Below, piece by piece: positions 1-8,171 of a stretch of 17,587 nt of DNA. Positions within the stretch are counted from its first letter, which is position 1; each line of letters opens with the position of its first letter. Position numbers and translations under genes: made by a program. The notes under the pieces were generated by a model, which saw nothing but the letters and a program-made list of their open reading frames with translations, was not told the origin of the DNA and did not search any database. The DNA is from Gemmobacter sp. 24YEA27 (GTDB taxonomy: Bacteria > Pseudomonadota > Alphaproteobacteria > Rhodobacterales > Rhodobacteraceae): NCBI RefSeq assembly GCF_030052995.1, contig NZ_JASJPW010000005.1, forward strand, positions 140,001-157,587, given 5' to 3'.

Positions 1-358
1 CCGCGTTATATTCCAGCAGTTTCGCCGGACCGGTGCCATCATAGACCAGATCGAACCGGCCATAGATTTCGGGCTCATTTCGGCGCCAGCTGTCAGCGAC
101 CAGATCCCAATGCGCGCGCGGGATCGCCAGGCGCTCCATCAGCTCTTCGCTGGCGATGATCTGGCCTGCGGCCTCGCGGCACATGGCATGAAGTGCGGTC
201 GCAGGGTCTTCCAGATCCTCTTCGATCTGGCCCAACGTGAAAGCATAGGCCGAGGTTTCATCCCAATAGGGCTCGCCATGCATATCGGCAAAGGTAAAGC
301 CGAGCTCTGCGGCTTTGGCGCGCCAGTCTGGCCGCTCTGGCAGGGTGATCTTCTGCAT
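1..358 (-). CDS. Glutathionylspermidine synthase-like ATP-grasp protein (N-terminal part)
   Basis: The first 119 residues are visible; the gene continues past the left edge. The start (MQKITLPERPDW) resembles the beginning of E. coli YgiC/YjfC and the glutathionylspermidine synthase pre-ATP-grasp family. Recognisable blocks are ERPDWR near residue 8, GEPYWDE near 28, the acidic QIEEDLED helix, and YDGTGPAKLLEYNA at the edge, which in this family leads into the ATP-grasp fold. Family members ligate amines or peptides with ATP. E. coli YgiC and YjfC lack proven glutathionylspermidine synthase activity, so the substrate is open. The ATG at 358-356 has a GGGGA Shine-Dalgarno-like stretch just upstream. 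It lies 117 bases downstream of the cupin gene on the same strand, with a hairpin between them. The catalytic ATP-grasp part is not in the window. Confidence 0.85.
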   Translation of the reverse strand, partial: MQKITLPERPDWRAKAAELGFTFADMHGEPYWDETSAYAFTLGQIEEDLEDPATALHAMCREAAGQIIASEELMERLAIPRAHWDLVADSWRRNEPEIYGRFDLVYDGTGPAKLLEYNA

Positions 359-432
359 TATGTCCCCGTCCCGGAAAAAGGCAGGGGCAGAGATAGAGCA
401 ATCACCCGCGAAGTCCAGTCGCCGGGTCGTAT

Positions 433-467
433 TTTGCCGGAGAGGCGCGACTGCCCGCTCCGGCAAA
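433..467 (-). terminator. Hairpin after the cupin gene (possible terminator)
   Basis: A perfect 10-base inverted repeat (TTTGCCGGAG at 433-442 and CTCCGGCAAA at 458-467) surrounds a 15-base loop. It begins 8 bases after the cupin stop codon. No T-run follows the stem on either strand, so it may be a weak terminator or a 3'-end stabilising hairpin for the cupin mRNA. Confidence 0.45.
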
Positions 468-475
468 GACGGATC

Positions 476-829
476 TTACTTCAGGCGGATGGCGAAATGT
501 TTGCGGACCGGCTCTTCAATGGTCCAGGTGCCTTTGAACGTCGCCTCCACCGCGAAAGCATCGCCCGGGCCCACGGTGACGGGGGTGCCGCCGTCGGGGG
601 TGATGGTGATACGACCCTCGATCAGGTGCACGAATTCATAGAACTGGTAGCTTGCATGCCAGGTTCCGGTCGTCGCCTCCCAGGTGCCCGAGATCACATT
701 GCCGTCCAGCGATGTATGCTGGATCCAGTAGCGCATGGTCGGATTGCCTTCGACTTTGACCCAGCCCTCCAGATCGGTGGTGATGGGCTCGGGGCCGGGC
801 GCGGGAAAACGGTATACCGTGATGCTCAT
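476..829 (-). CDS. Cupin domain protein (Cupin_3 / DUF861 type)
   Basis: A 117-residue single-domain cupin. The core runs from about residue 47 to the end: GTWEATTGTWHASYQ, then YEFVHLIEGRITIT (63-76), VTVGPGDAF (85-92) and FKGTWTIEEPVRKHF (98-112). This matches the Cupin_3 pattern of an EGRVT strand, a GPGD turn and a final GTW strand, as in ureidoglycine aminohydrolase-like proteins. The usual metal-binding histidines are sparse, so an enzymatic role is uncertain. The start at 829 is chosen over an upstream in-frame codon at 895 because AGGA sits five bases before this ATG and homology begins at MSITVYRF. It is transcribed away from the acetyltransferase gene across 183 bases and lies upstream of the ATP-grasp gene. 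No function can be assigned from the context. Confidence 0.85.
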   Translation of the reverse strand: MSITVYRFPAPGPEPITTDLEGWVKVEGNPTMRYWIQHTSLDGNVISGTWEATTGTWHASYQFYEFVHLIEGRITITPDGGTPVTVGPGDAFAVEATFKGTWTIEEPVRKHFAIRLK

Positions 830-1012
830 GTCTGTCCTCGGAGTGATGTTGCAGATCTCAGCAATCTTGGTAAGCCGCCGCCGCCCGTCGCGCAAGCCGC
901 GAGGCCGGGCCGGCGGATCCGGCGCGAAACGCCCGATGGGGCTGGTAAGCGCGCGTCAGATCGTCAAAGACTGCAAATCAGAGCCGCGCAAAGGCAGGAA
1001 CGGAACAGAGCC

Positions 1013-1594
1013 ATGGAAATCCGCAAAGCAAGGGCAGATGACGCCGCGCATCTGGTGCGTTTCATCAATATGGCAGCCGATGATCTGCCATTGCATTTCT
1101 GGCGCAAATCCGTGGGCCCGGAAGGCGACCCCTGGGCGTTCGGGCGAGAACGTGCCGCGCGTGCGACCGGGAATTTCTCTTACTCCAACGCCTGGCTGGC
1201 CGAGGCTGACGGTGCGGTCGCGGCCTGCCTGCTGGGCTATGCGGCCGAGACCGACCCCGGCCCGATTGCGCCCGACATGCCGCCGATCTTTGTGCCGCTG
1301 CTGGAACTTGAGGCACTGGCCCCCGGTTCCTGGTATCTGAATGTGCTCGCCTCCTATCCCGAATTTCGCGGCAAAGGTCTTGGCAGCGCTTTGCTGGCAC
1401 AGGCCGAGATCATTGCGGCGGCGGCCGGTCATGACAGCATCAGCCTGATCGCCGCCGACACGCATCTGGACGCGCTGCGCCTCTATACGGCCAGAGGTTA
1501 CCGCCAGATCGCCAGCCGCCCGGTTGTCCGGGATGACTGGGATGTCGCGGCGGGCGAATGGCGTCTTTTCACGAAACCGGTCGGTAAGGGCTGA
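1013..1594 (+). CDS. GNAT family N-acetyltransferase
   Basis: A 193-residue protein with the GNAT fold, transferring an acyl group from acetyl-CoA to an unknown amine. The acetyl-CoA pyrophosphate loop RGKGLG is at residues 119-124, preceded by the strand WYLNVLASYPEF. The C-terminal motif B region, LDALRLYTARGYRQI, is typical of the family. Its opening, MEIRKARADDAAHLVRFIN, is the usual first strand and helix. The open frame extends upstream to 110, but homology begins only at the ATG at 1013, and the upstream part lies opposite other genes. It is convergent with the alcohol dehydrogenase gene, the two stop codons being separated by only 10 bases. Its substrate cannot be inferred. Confidence 0.85.
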   Translation: MEIRKARADDAAHLVRFINMAADDLPLHFWRKSVGPEGDPWAFGRERAARATGNFSYSNAWLAEADGAVAACLLGYAAETDPGPIAPDMPPIFVPLLELEALAPGSWYLNVLASYPEFRGKGLGSALLAQAEIIAAAAGHDSISLIAADTHLDALRLYTARGYRQIASRPVVRDDWDVAAGEWRLFTKPVGKG

Positions 1595-1604
1595 TCCCGG
1601 GCCC

Positions 1605-2741
1605 TCACCCGGCCTCTGCCAGGACCCCTTCAAGATCAGCGGCGGTCAGTGCGACCGGATTTCCCCTGAAGGACGAGCTTTGCATCGACGCTTTGGCCAC
1701 ATCGGCAAAACGCGCCGGCGCGAGACCCTGGTCCCGCAGGCCGGCAAGCCCGGCCTCACGCGCCCAGGCGGACAGCGCGCGCGGCGCCTCGTCGCCGGAA
1801 ACCCCCAGCCCCTTGCCAAGGATATCGCAGACGGTGGCAAGTCGCGCGGCGGTCTCACCGCTCGCGTGCGCCCGGTTTGCCGCAAGCACCGGGCCAAGCA
1901 AGACGCCACAAATCGCGCCATGTGCCGCCGGTGTCACTCCGCCAATCACGCCTGCCAGGCCATGCACTGCGCCAAGCCCGCCATTGGCCAGCGCGATGCC
2001 GCCGGTCAGGCTGACCCAGGCCATTTCATCGCGCGCATTGGTGCTTTCCCCGCGCATCAGGCTTTGCAAAGCAGCAAGCCCCCTTGGGATCGCGGGCAGG
2101 GTCAGCGCATCGGTGAAGGGCGTGGCCCGGTTCGAGACATAGGGCTCGATCACCTGGGCCAGCGCATCAAGGCCCGAGGCCAGAGTCACATTGCGCGGGC
2201 ACTGATCGGTCAGCGCAGGATCGACCAGCGCAAGGCGCGGCAGCATCCGGTCATCGCGCAGCGAAACCTTGCGGCCATGTTCGGGCAGGCCGATCACCGC
2301 GTTTTTCGTAGCCTCGGCCCCGGTGCCTGACGTAGACGGCAGCGCGACACAGGGCAGCGGGGACACGCTGAGCGGCAAGGCGCGGCCCACGACCTCAAGA
2401 TGGTCCATCGCGCCGCCGGGCGCCGGGATCAGGGCCGCCAGCGCCTTGGCCATGTCGATCACCGCACCGCCCCCGAGACCCACCACCACATCGGGGGCAA
2501 ATCCCGCAACATCGCGCAGCGCCGCTTCGAGCATCGGCAGCGTCGGCTCGCTGCCGCAAGAGATGCTGTGCAAGGCGCAATCCTGCAATGCCGACCTCAG
2601 CCAGGCGGCACGTCCTGGATCCCGGCCATGAACCAGCAGCACGCGGCGGCCAAAGGCACGGATCAGCGCAGGTGCCTGTGCCGCCTCGCCGCGGCCAAAC
2701 AGGATCCGGCCAGGCAAAGCGACTTTGAAGCTTCCAGTCAT
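1605..2741 (-). CDS. Iron-type alcohol dehydrogenase at the end of the glycerol operon
   Basis: A 378-residue group III (Fe-ADH fold) dehydrogenase of normal family length. The N-terminal dinucleotide domain has [13 protein letters not shown] (88-100) and [11 protein letters not shown] (135-145). The C-terminal metal domain has [14 protein letters not shown] (190-203) and [12 protein letters not shown] followed by PAAHG. Aligned to FucO-type enzymes, the metal ligands would be Asp192, Gln196 (normally His), His260 and His274. The catalytic-region second His of HGxxH is Gly264. Similar replacements occur, as far as I recall, in an Fe-ADH subfamily of proteobacteria, so this need not mean inactivity. 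The ATG overlaps the restored glpK stop as ATGA, implying translational coupling and a role connected with glycerol or a related alcohol or aldehyde. The substrate and cofactor are unknown. Confidence 0.88.
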   Translation of the reverse strand: MTGSFKVALPGRILFGRGEAAQAPALIRAFGRRVLLVHGRDPGRAAWLRSALQDCALHSISCGSEPTLPMLEAALRDVAGFAPDVVVGLGGGAVIDMAKALAALIPAPGGAMDHLEVVGRALPLSVSPLPCVALPSTSGTGAEATKNAVIGLPEHGRKVSLRDDRMLPRLALVDPALTDQCPRNVTLASGLDALAQVIEPYVSNRATPFTDALTLPAIPRGLAALQSLMRGESTNARDEMAWVSLTGGIALANGGLGAVHGLAGVIGGVTPAAHGAICGVLLGPVLAANRAHASGETAARLATVCDILGKGLGVSGDEAPRALSAWAREAGLAGLRDQGLAPARFADVAKASMQSSSFRGNPVALTAADLEGVLAEAG

Positions 2742-4224
2742 GCTGCGGCCATTGTGGCAGCCACGGCTTTTTTCCAGGCGGCATATTTCTGATCGCGCAA
2801 GCCGGGCTCCATTCGGGGGTAAACCGCTTTTCCAGCGCCCAGCTTTTCGCGAAATCTTCCGGCCCAGGCAATAGCCCGGCCTGGAAACCGGCAAGATAGG
2901 CCGCGCCGAGCGCCGTGGTCTCTGTCACTTCGGGGCGGTCGACTGGGGCGCCGAGGATATCCGACAGAAACTGCATCGCGCCCTCGCTTGCCGACATGCC
3001 GCCATCAACGCGCAACACGCCCTCCGCATCGGTTCCCCAGTCGGCACGCATCGCCTCCAGGAGGTCGCGCGTCTGATAGCCGACGCTTTGAAGTGCCGCG
3101 CGGGCGAATTCGGCAGGGCCGGAATTGCGGGTCAGCCCGTAAATCGCGCCCCGGCAATCGGGCCGCCAGTAGGGCGCGCCAAGCCCGGTGAAAGCGGGTA
3201 CCAGGATGACCTCCTGTGCCGGATCAGCCGCCTCAGAAAGGGCCTGCGTCTCAGAAGCCGAGCGGATGATCTGCAACCCATCTCGCAGCCATTGCACCAC
3301 TGCCCCCGCGATGAAAATCGAGCCTTCCAGCGCATAGGTGGTCTCGCCCTTCAGCCTATAGGCGATGGTTGTCAGGAGCCGGTTCTTTGACGGGACCATC
3401 TGCGCCCCGGTGTTGAGAAGCGCGAAACAGCCGGTGCCATAGGTCGATTTCATCATGCCGGGCTGGAAACAGGCCTGACCGACAGTGGCGGCCTGCTGAT
3501 CCCCTGCCACACCAAGGATGGGGATCTCGCGACCCAGGAGATCTGAGCGGGTCATACCAAAATCAGCGGCGCAATCCTTTACCTCGGGCAGAAGCGCGGC
3601 CGGAATATCAAGCAGCGCGAGAATCTCGGAATCCCAGCGGTTTTCCACGATATTGAACAACATGGTGCGGGCGGCATTGGTCGCATCGGTCGCATGGACG
3701 CGCCCGCCCGTGAGGTTCCAGATCAGCCAGCTGTCGACGGTGCCAAAGGCCAGGTCGCCCTTTTCCGCCCGCGCCCGCGCGCCCGGCATCGTATCGAGCA
3801 GATATTTCAGCTTGGTTCCCGAGAAATAGGGATCCAGCAGCAGGCCGGTTTTCGCGGTGATCATCGCCTCGTGCCCTGCCTCGCGCAGCGCGTCACAGAT
3901 CGGCGCCGTGCGGCGGTCCTGCCAGACAATGGCATTATGCAGCGGCTGGCCGGTGGCACGGTCCCATAAAAGGGTGGTCTCGCGCTGATTGGTGATGCCG
4001 ATGGCGGCGATGTCGCTGGCCTGAATGCCAGCGCGCTCGACCACCGCGCGCATCGCGGCGGCGATGGTTGCCCAGAGATCGGCCGGATCATGTTCCACCC
4101 AGCCAGGCTGCGGATAATGCTGAGGAAATTCTTCCTGCGCCTGGGCAATGGGCTTCAGGTTCTGGTCGAAAAGGATCGCTCTCGATGAGGTCGTGCCCTG
4201 ATCAATGGCAAGAATATGGGTCAT
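2738..4224 (-). CDS. glpK: Glycerol kinase (C-terminal frameshift in this sequence)
   Basis: Cytoplasmic FGGY-family kinase that converts glycerol and ATP to sn-glycerol-3-phosphate. The phosphate loop DQGTTSSR is near residue 8. Other landmarks are GITNQRETT and VWQDRRT in the glycerol-binding half, GVAGDQQAA, and [19 protein letters not shown], which is an FGGY signature. The frame is intact to FTPE, about 25 residues from the end. There one base is missing, in the run of G/T at about 2812-2819 on the plus strand. Uncorrected, translation runs on out of frame to 2395 (609 residues). Restoring one base gives the usual tail ([18 protein letters not shown]), a 495-residue protein and a stop at 2740-2738 that overlaps the dehydrogenase ATG as ATGA. 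The start at 4224 has GAGG about eight bases upstream and follows glpV after 66 bases that contain a hairpin. Confidence 0.95.
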
Positions 4225-4252
4225 CGCGCAGGCCTCTTCATTGCTCAGTCAA

Positions 4253-4280
4253 ATCGGGCGAGCCCTTTGGCCCGCCCGAT
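4253..4280 (-). terminator. Hairpin between glpV and glpK (attenuator or processing site)
   Basis: ATCGGGCG (4253-4260) pairs perfectly with CGCCCGAT (4273-4280). Three further G-C pairs lie inside (4262-4264 with 4269-4271), leaving a CTTT loop. On the minus strand the stem begins 10 bases after the glpV stop and is followed by TTTGACTG, a short T-run. It could partly terminate transcription or protect the 3' end of the glpV message. Confidence 0.55.
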
Positions 4281-4290
4281 CCCGGTCAGC

Positions 4291-6012
4291 TTACTGCCAG
4301 GACTTGATCAGCTCGTCATAGCTGATGGTTTCCGGCGTCGGATCTTCATTGTCGAGTTTTGCCACCGGCGAGCCTTCTTTCGCAAGCCATTCCGCCGGAT
4401 CGGATTCCTCGTTCAGTTTCGGACCGATATCGCCCTGGACCCCCGAACGTTCGAGACGCGCCATCACGCTTTCCTGCTCGGCGCAAAGCGCGTCGAGGGC
4501 CTCTTGCGGGGTTTTAGCCCCCGACATGGCATCGCCGATATGCTGCCACCAGAGCTGTGCCAGACGCGGATAGTCCGGCACGTTGGTGCCCGTGGGCGTC
4601 CATTGCACGCGGGCGGGCGAGCGGTAGAACTCGACCAGACCACCAAGCGCCGGAGAACGCTCGGTGAAGCTCTTATCCTGAATGGTGCTTTCGCGGATGA
4701 AGGTCAGGCCGACATGGCTTTTCTTCACATCGACGGTCTTCGAGGTGACGAACTGCGCGTACAGCCAGGCGGCCTGGGCGCGGTCGACCGGGGTCGATTT
4801 CATCAGGGTCCAGGAGCCCACATCCTGATAGCCAAGCTTGGTGCCCTCGGTCCAGTAGGCCCCGCGCGGGCTGGGTGCCATGCGCCATTTCGGCGTGCCA
4901 TCGTCGTTCATCACGGCGGTGCCGGGCTTCAGCATATCGGCGGTAAAGGTGGTGTACCAGAACATCTGCTGGGCAATATTGCCCTGCGCGGGAACCGGGC
5001 CTGCCTCGCCGAAGGTCATGCCCTGGGCTTCGGGTGGCGTGAATTTGTTCAGCCATTCGATCGCCTTGGTGACAGCATAGACCGCGGCCGCGTCATTGGT
5101 CGCACCACCGCGCGCCACGCAGGATCCGACAGGGCGCGAGTTTTCGTCGACCCGGATGCCCCATTCATCGACCGGCAGACCGTTCGGATCGCCTTTATCG
5201 CCGCCCCCCGCCATCGAGAACCAGGCGTCGGTGTAACGCCAGCCAAGGCTCGGGTCTTTCTTGCCGTAATCCATATTGCCGAACACGCCCGAAGCCGGCC
5301 CGCCCATATAGGACATGTCGCGCCCGGTGAAGAATTCCGCGATATCCTCATAGGCCGACCAGTTCAGCGGCACACCCAGATCATAGCCATATTTCTCTTT
5401 GAAATCGGCTTTGGTTTTCTCGTCATTGAACCAGTCATAGCGGAACCAGTAGAGGTTCGCGAATTGCTGATCAGGCAGCTGGTAAAGCTCTCCGTCCGGC
5501 GCGGTGGTGAATTTCAGCCCGATGAAGTCATTCAGATCAAGGCCCGGATTGGTGTAATCCTTGCCCTCATTCGCCATCCATTCGGTCAGGCTGCGCGCCT
5601 GCTGATAGCGCCAATGGGTGCCGATCAGGTCGGAATCGTTGACATAGCCGTCATAGATATTCTCGCCGGTCTGCATCTGGGTCTGCAGTTTTTCAACCAC
5701 ATCTCCCTCACCGATCAGGTCATGCGTGACCTTGATCCCGGTGATCGCGGTAAAGGCCGGCGCCAGCACTTTGCTCTCGTATTCATGGGTGGTGATGGTT
5801 TCCGAGACGACCTTGATCTCCATCCCGGCATGGGGTTTTGCGGCGTCGATGAACCATTGCATCTCGGCCTCCTGGTCGGCGCGGGTCAGCGAGGAGAGAT
5901 CGCCGATTTCCGCGTCGAGGAACTTTTTCGCCGCCTCCATATCAGCCCAGGCGGGCGCGCCAAAGACCATCAGCGCAAGCGCCATGGCGGTGGTGGTATG
6001 CTTCAACCTCAT
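4291..6012 (-). CDS. glpV: Glycerol ABC transporter periplasmic binding protein
   Basis: A 573-residue extracellular solute-binding protein that would capture glycerol in the periplasm and deliver it to GlpP/GlpQ. A Sec signal peptide covers residues 1-23 (basic MRLKH, hydrophobic ALALMVFG, cleavage after APAWA), so mature GlpV starts at Asp24. It is longer than typical family 1 binding proteins (about 400-450 residues) but agrees with the large GlpV type. Features include YDGYVNDSDLIGTHWRYQQ, LPDQQFANLYWFRYDWF, and a Trp/Tyr-rich C-terminal half suited to a polyol ligand (PSPRGAYWTEG, YQDVGSWTLMKS). The start at 6012 is preceded by a strong GGGAGGAG ribosome site; an in-frame codon at 6267 lies inside glpU. 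It is the last transport gene, bracketed by hairpins at 6045-6069 and 4253-4280. Confidence 0.93.
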   Translation of the reverse strand: MRLKHTTTAMALALMVFGAPAWADMEAAKKFLDAEIGDLSSLTRADQEAEMQWFIDAAKPHAGMEIKVVSETITTHEYESKVLAPAFTAITGIKVTHDLIGEGDVVEKLQTQMQTGENIYDGYVNDSDLIGTHWRYQQARSLTEWMANEGKDYTNPGLDLNDFIGLKFTTAPDGELYQLPDQQFANLYWFRYDWFNDEKTKADFKEKYGYDLGVPLNWSAYEDIAEFFTGRDMSYMGGPASGVFGNMDYGKKDPSLGWRYTDAWFSMAGGGDKGDPNGLPVDEWGIRVDENSRPVGSCVARGGATNDAAAVYAVTKAIEWLNKFTPPEAQGMTFGEAGPVPAQGNIAQQMFWYTTFTADMLKPGTAVMNDDGTPKWRMAPSPRGAYWTEGTKLGYQDVGSWTLMKSTPVDRAQAAWLYAQFVTSKTVDVKKSHVGLTFIRESTIQDKSFTERSPALGGLVEFYRSPARVQWTPTGTNVPDYPRLAQLWWQHIGDAMSGAKTPQEALDALCAEQESVMARLERSGVQGDIGPKLNEESDPAEWLAKEGSPVAKLDNEDPTPETISYDELIKSWQ

Positions 6013-6044
6013 GTTCTCCTCCCTGAGAAACTTTGTTGAAAGAG

Positions 6045-6069
6045 CCCGCCCGGGTGATCCCGGTGCGGG
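6045..6069 (-). other. Hairpin between glpU and glpV
   Basis: CCCGC (6045-6049) pairs with GCGGG (6065-6069), and CCGGG (6050-6054) pairs with CCCGG (6059-6063). One base (6064) is bulged and the loop is TGAT. It lies between the glpU stop and the glpV ribosome site. On the minus strand it is followed by CTCTTTCAAC, not a full T-run. It may be an attenuator or an mRNA-processing or 5'-stabilising element that separates expression of the binding protein from the permease genes. Confidence 0.45.
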
Positions 6070-6074
6070 AATGG

Positions 6075-6498
6075 TCAGACCCAGCGAAAGACCGCTGCGC
6101 CGTAAAAAAGACAGATGATGAGCGCCCCCCAGACCGGGGCCCTGCGAAAAACAGCCAGCCGAGGCAGATGAAAGCCGAGCCGAGCAAGGTAATGAAAAGA
6201 CGGTCGCCGCGCGTGGTCTCGATGCGCAAAATGCCCTTGCGCGGCGTTTCGGGAAACCGGATGGCAAGAATGGTAAAGGTGACCAGCACCGTCGCGATGC
6301 ACCAGAAGAAGAAGGCGACAGGAAAGCTCCAGGCCATCCAGCCGCGCGGGATCATCGGGTCGGTCCAGGCCTTGCCGTCACTTCCCGACGGCGTGGCCCA
6401 GATTAGGAAGGCCAATGCGCAACCAAGGATCACGGCGGCGGTCAGGGTGATCAGGGTCCAGTTGGGGCGGGCCGCGGTGCCCGTTTCGGCAGTGCTCA

Positions 6499-6499
<1 letters not shown>
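6075..6499 (-). CDS. glpU: DUF2160 small membrane protein of the glycerol transporter (frameshifted)
   Basis: A small inner-membrane protein of the DUF2160 family found inside glycerol ABC transporter operons, where it is thought to be an accessory subunit of unknown function. Four hydrophobic segments are visible, about residues 14-34, 54-80, 101-119 and 122-141. The family's conserved ETTRGDRLFITLLGSAF lies before the third. Near 6140-6142 one base is missing from a C-run (plus strand), after WLFFAG. The uncorrected frame leaves the family sequence and runs into glpV. Adding one base gives APVWGALIICLFYGAAVFRWV and a stop at 6077-6075, for 141 residues in total. The ATG at 6499 shares a base with the glpQ stop (TGATG); the codon before it is GTG. 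Confidence 0.82.
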
Positions 6500-7301
<802 letters not shown>

Positions 7302-7302
<1 letters not shown>

Positions 7303-8171
7303 CACTTCGCCTCCTTATCCATATTGGTCATCACGGTGTAGAACACCCATGAAACCAGCAGGATCACGAGGAAATACATCAGGCTGAAGGCCGCAGCCGG
7401 GCCAAGATCGAACTGCCCCACCGCCATTTTCACCAGATCAATCGACAGGAAGGTGGTTGAATTGCCCGGGCCGCCGCCGGTCACGACGAAAGGCTCGGTA
7501 TAGATCATGAAACTGTCCATGAAGCGAAGCAGCACCGCGATCAGCAACACGCCCTGCATCTTCGGCAATTCGATATAGCGAAAGACCGACCAGCGGCTGG
7601 CCTGGTCAATGCGGGCGGCCTGGTAATAGGCTTCGGGGATGGATTGCAGGCCCGCATAGCACAAAAGGGCGACCAGCGAGGTCCAGTGCCAGACATCCAT
7701 CACGATCACGGTGGCCCAGGCGTCGAACGGGTTGTTGGTGTAATTGTAATTGATGCCCAGGGCCGCCAGCCCGCGCCCCAGCAGGCCGATGTCAACGCGG
7801 CCAAAGATCTGCCAGATGGTGCCGACCACATTGAACGGGATCAGCAAGGGCAACGCCATCAGGACAAGACAGAAAGACGCCCAGAAGCCCTTCTTCGGCA
7901 TGTTCAGCGCGACGAAAATTCCCAGCGGCACCTCGATCGCGAGGATGATCGCCGAGAACATCACCTGGCGGCCAAGCGCACCATGCAGGCGCTCGGAATG
8001 GATCATCTCATCGAACCATTCGAGGCCCGCCCAGAAGAAATCATTGCTGCCGAAGGTGTCGTTGAAAGCGTAGTTCACCACCGTCATCAGCGGGATCACC
8101 GCCGAAAAGGCGACGAGGATCAGAACCGGGATCACCAGAAACCAGGCGCGGTTGTTTTGCGTCTTTTCCAT
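7302..8171 (-). CDS. glpP: Glycerol ABC transporter permease
   Basis: A 289-residue MalF/UgpA-type permease with an N-terminal hydrophobic span (FLVIPVLILVAFSAVIPL, about 11-28) and about five more. The EAA loop starts at Glu180 (EAYYQAARIDQA) and continues to IELPKM near 200-205, the surface that docks with an ATPase. A conserved late periplasmic segment reads FVVTGGGPGNSTTFLSI. It forms the channel heterodimer with GlpQ. The ATG at 8171 overlaps the glpT stop by one base (TGATG), and AGAGGG lies upstream. Translation of glpT, glpP, glpQ and glpU is therefore probably coupled. Confidence 0.92.

Noticed and set aside
110..1012. Upstream extension of the acetyltransferase frame
   Set aside because: It overlaps the cupin and ATP-grasp genes on the other strand, and family homology begins only at the ATG at 1013.
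1582..1604. Bidirectional terminator between the convergent acetyltransferase and dehydrogenase genes
   Set aside because: Only a 5-base AGGGC/GCCCT pairing with no T-run on either side is present in the 10-base gap and gene ends.
2395..2737. Long C-terminal extension of glycerol kinase (609 residues) as a fusion protein
   Set aside because: The extra part is the alcohol dehydrogenase gene read in the wrong frame; restoring one base gives a normal GlpK tail.
4216..6039. 607-residue open frame on the plus strand
   Set aside because: It lies opposite glpV and the glpV-glpK gap. The protein is a low-complexity Arg/Gly/His-rich shadow with no family motif, while glpV has a signal peptide, ribosome site and operon context.
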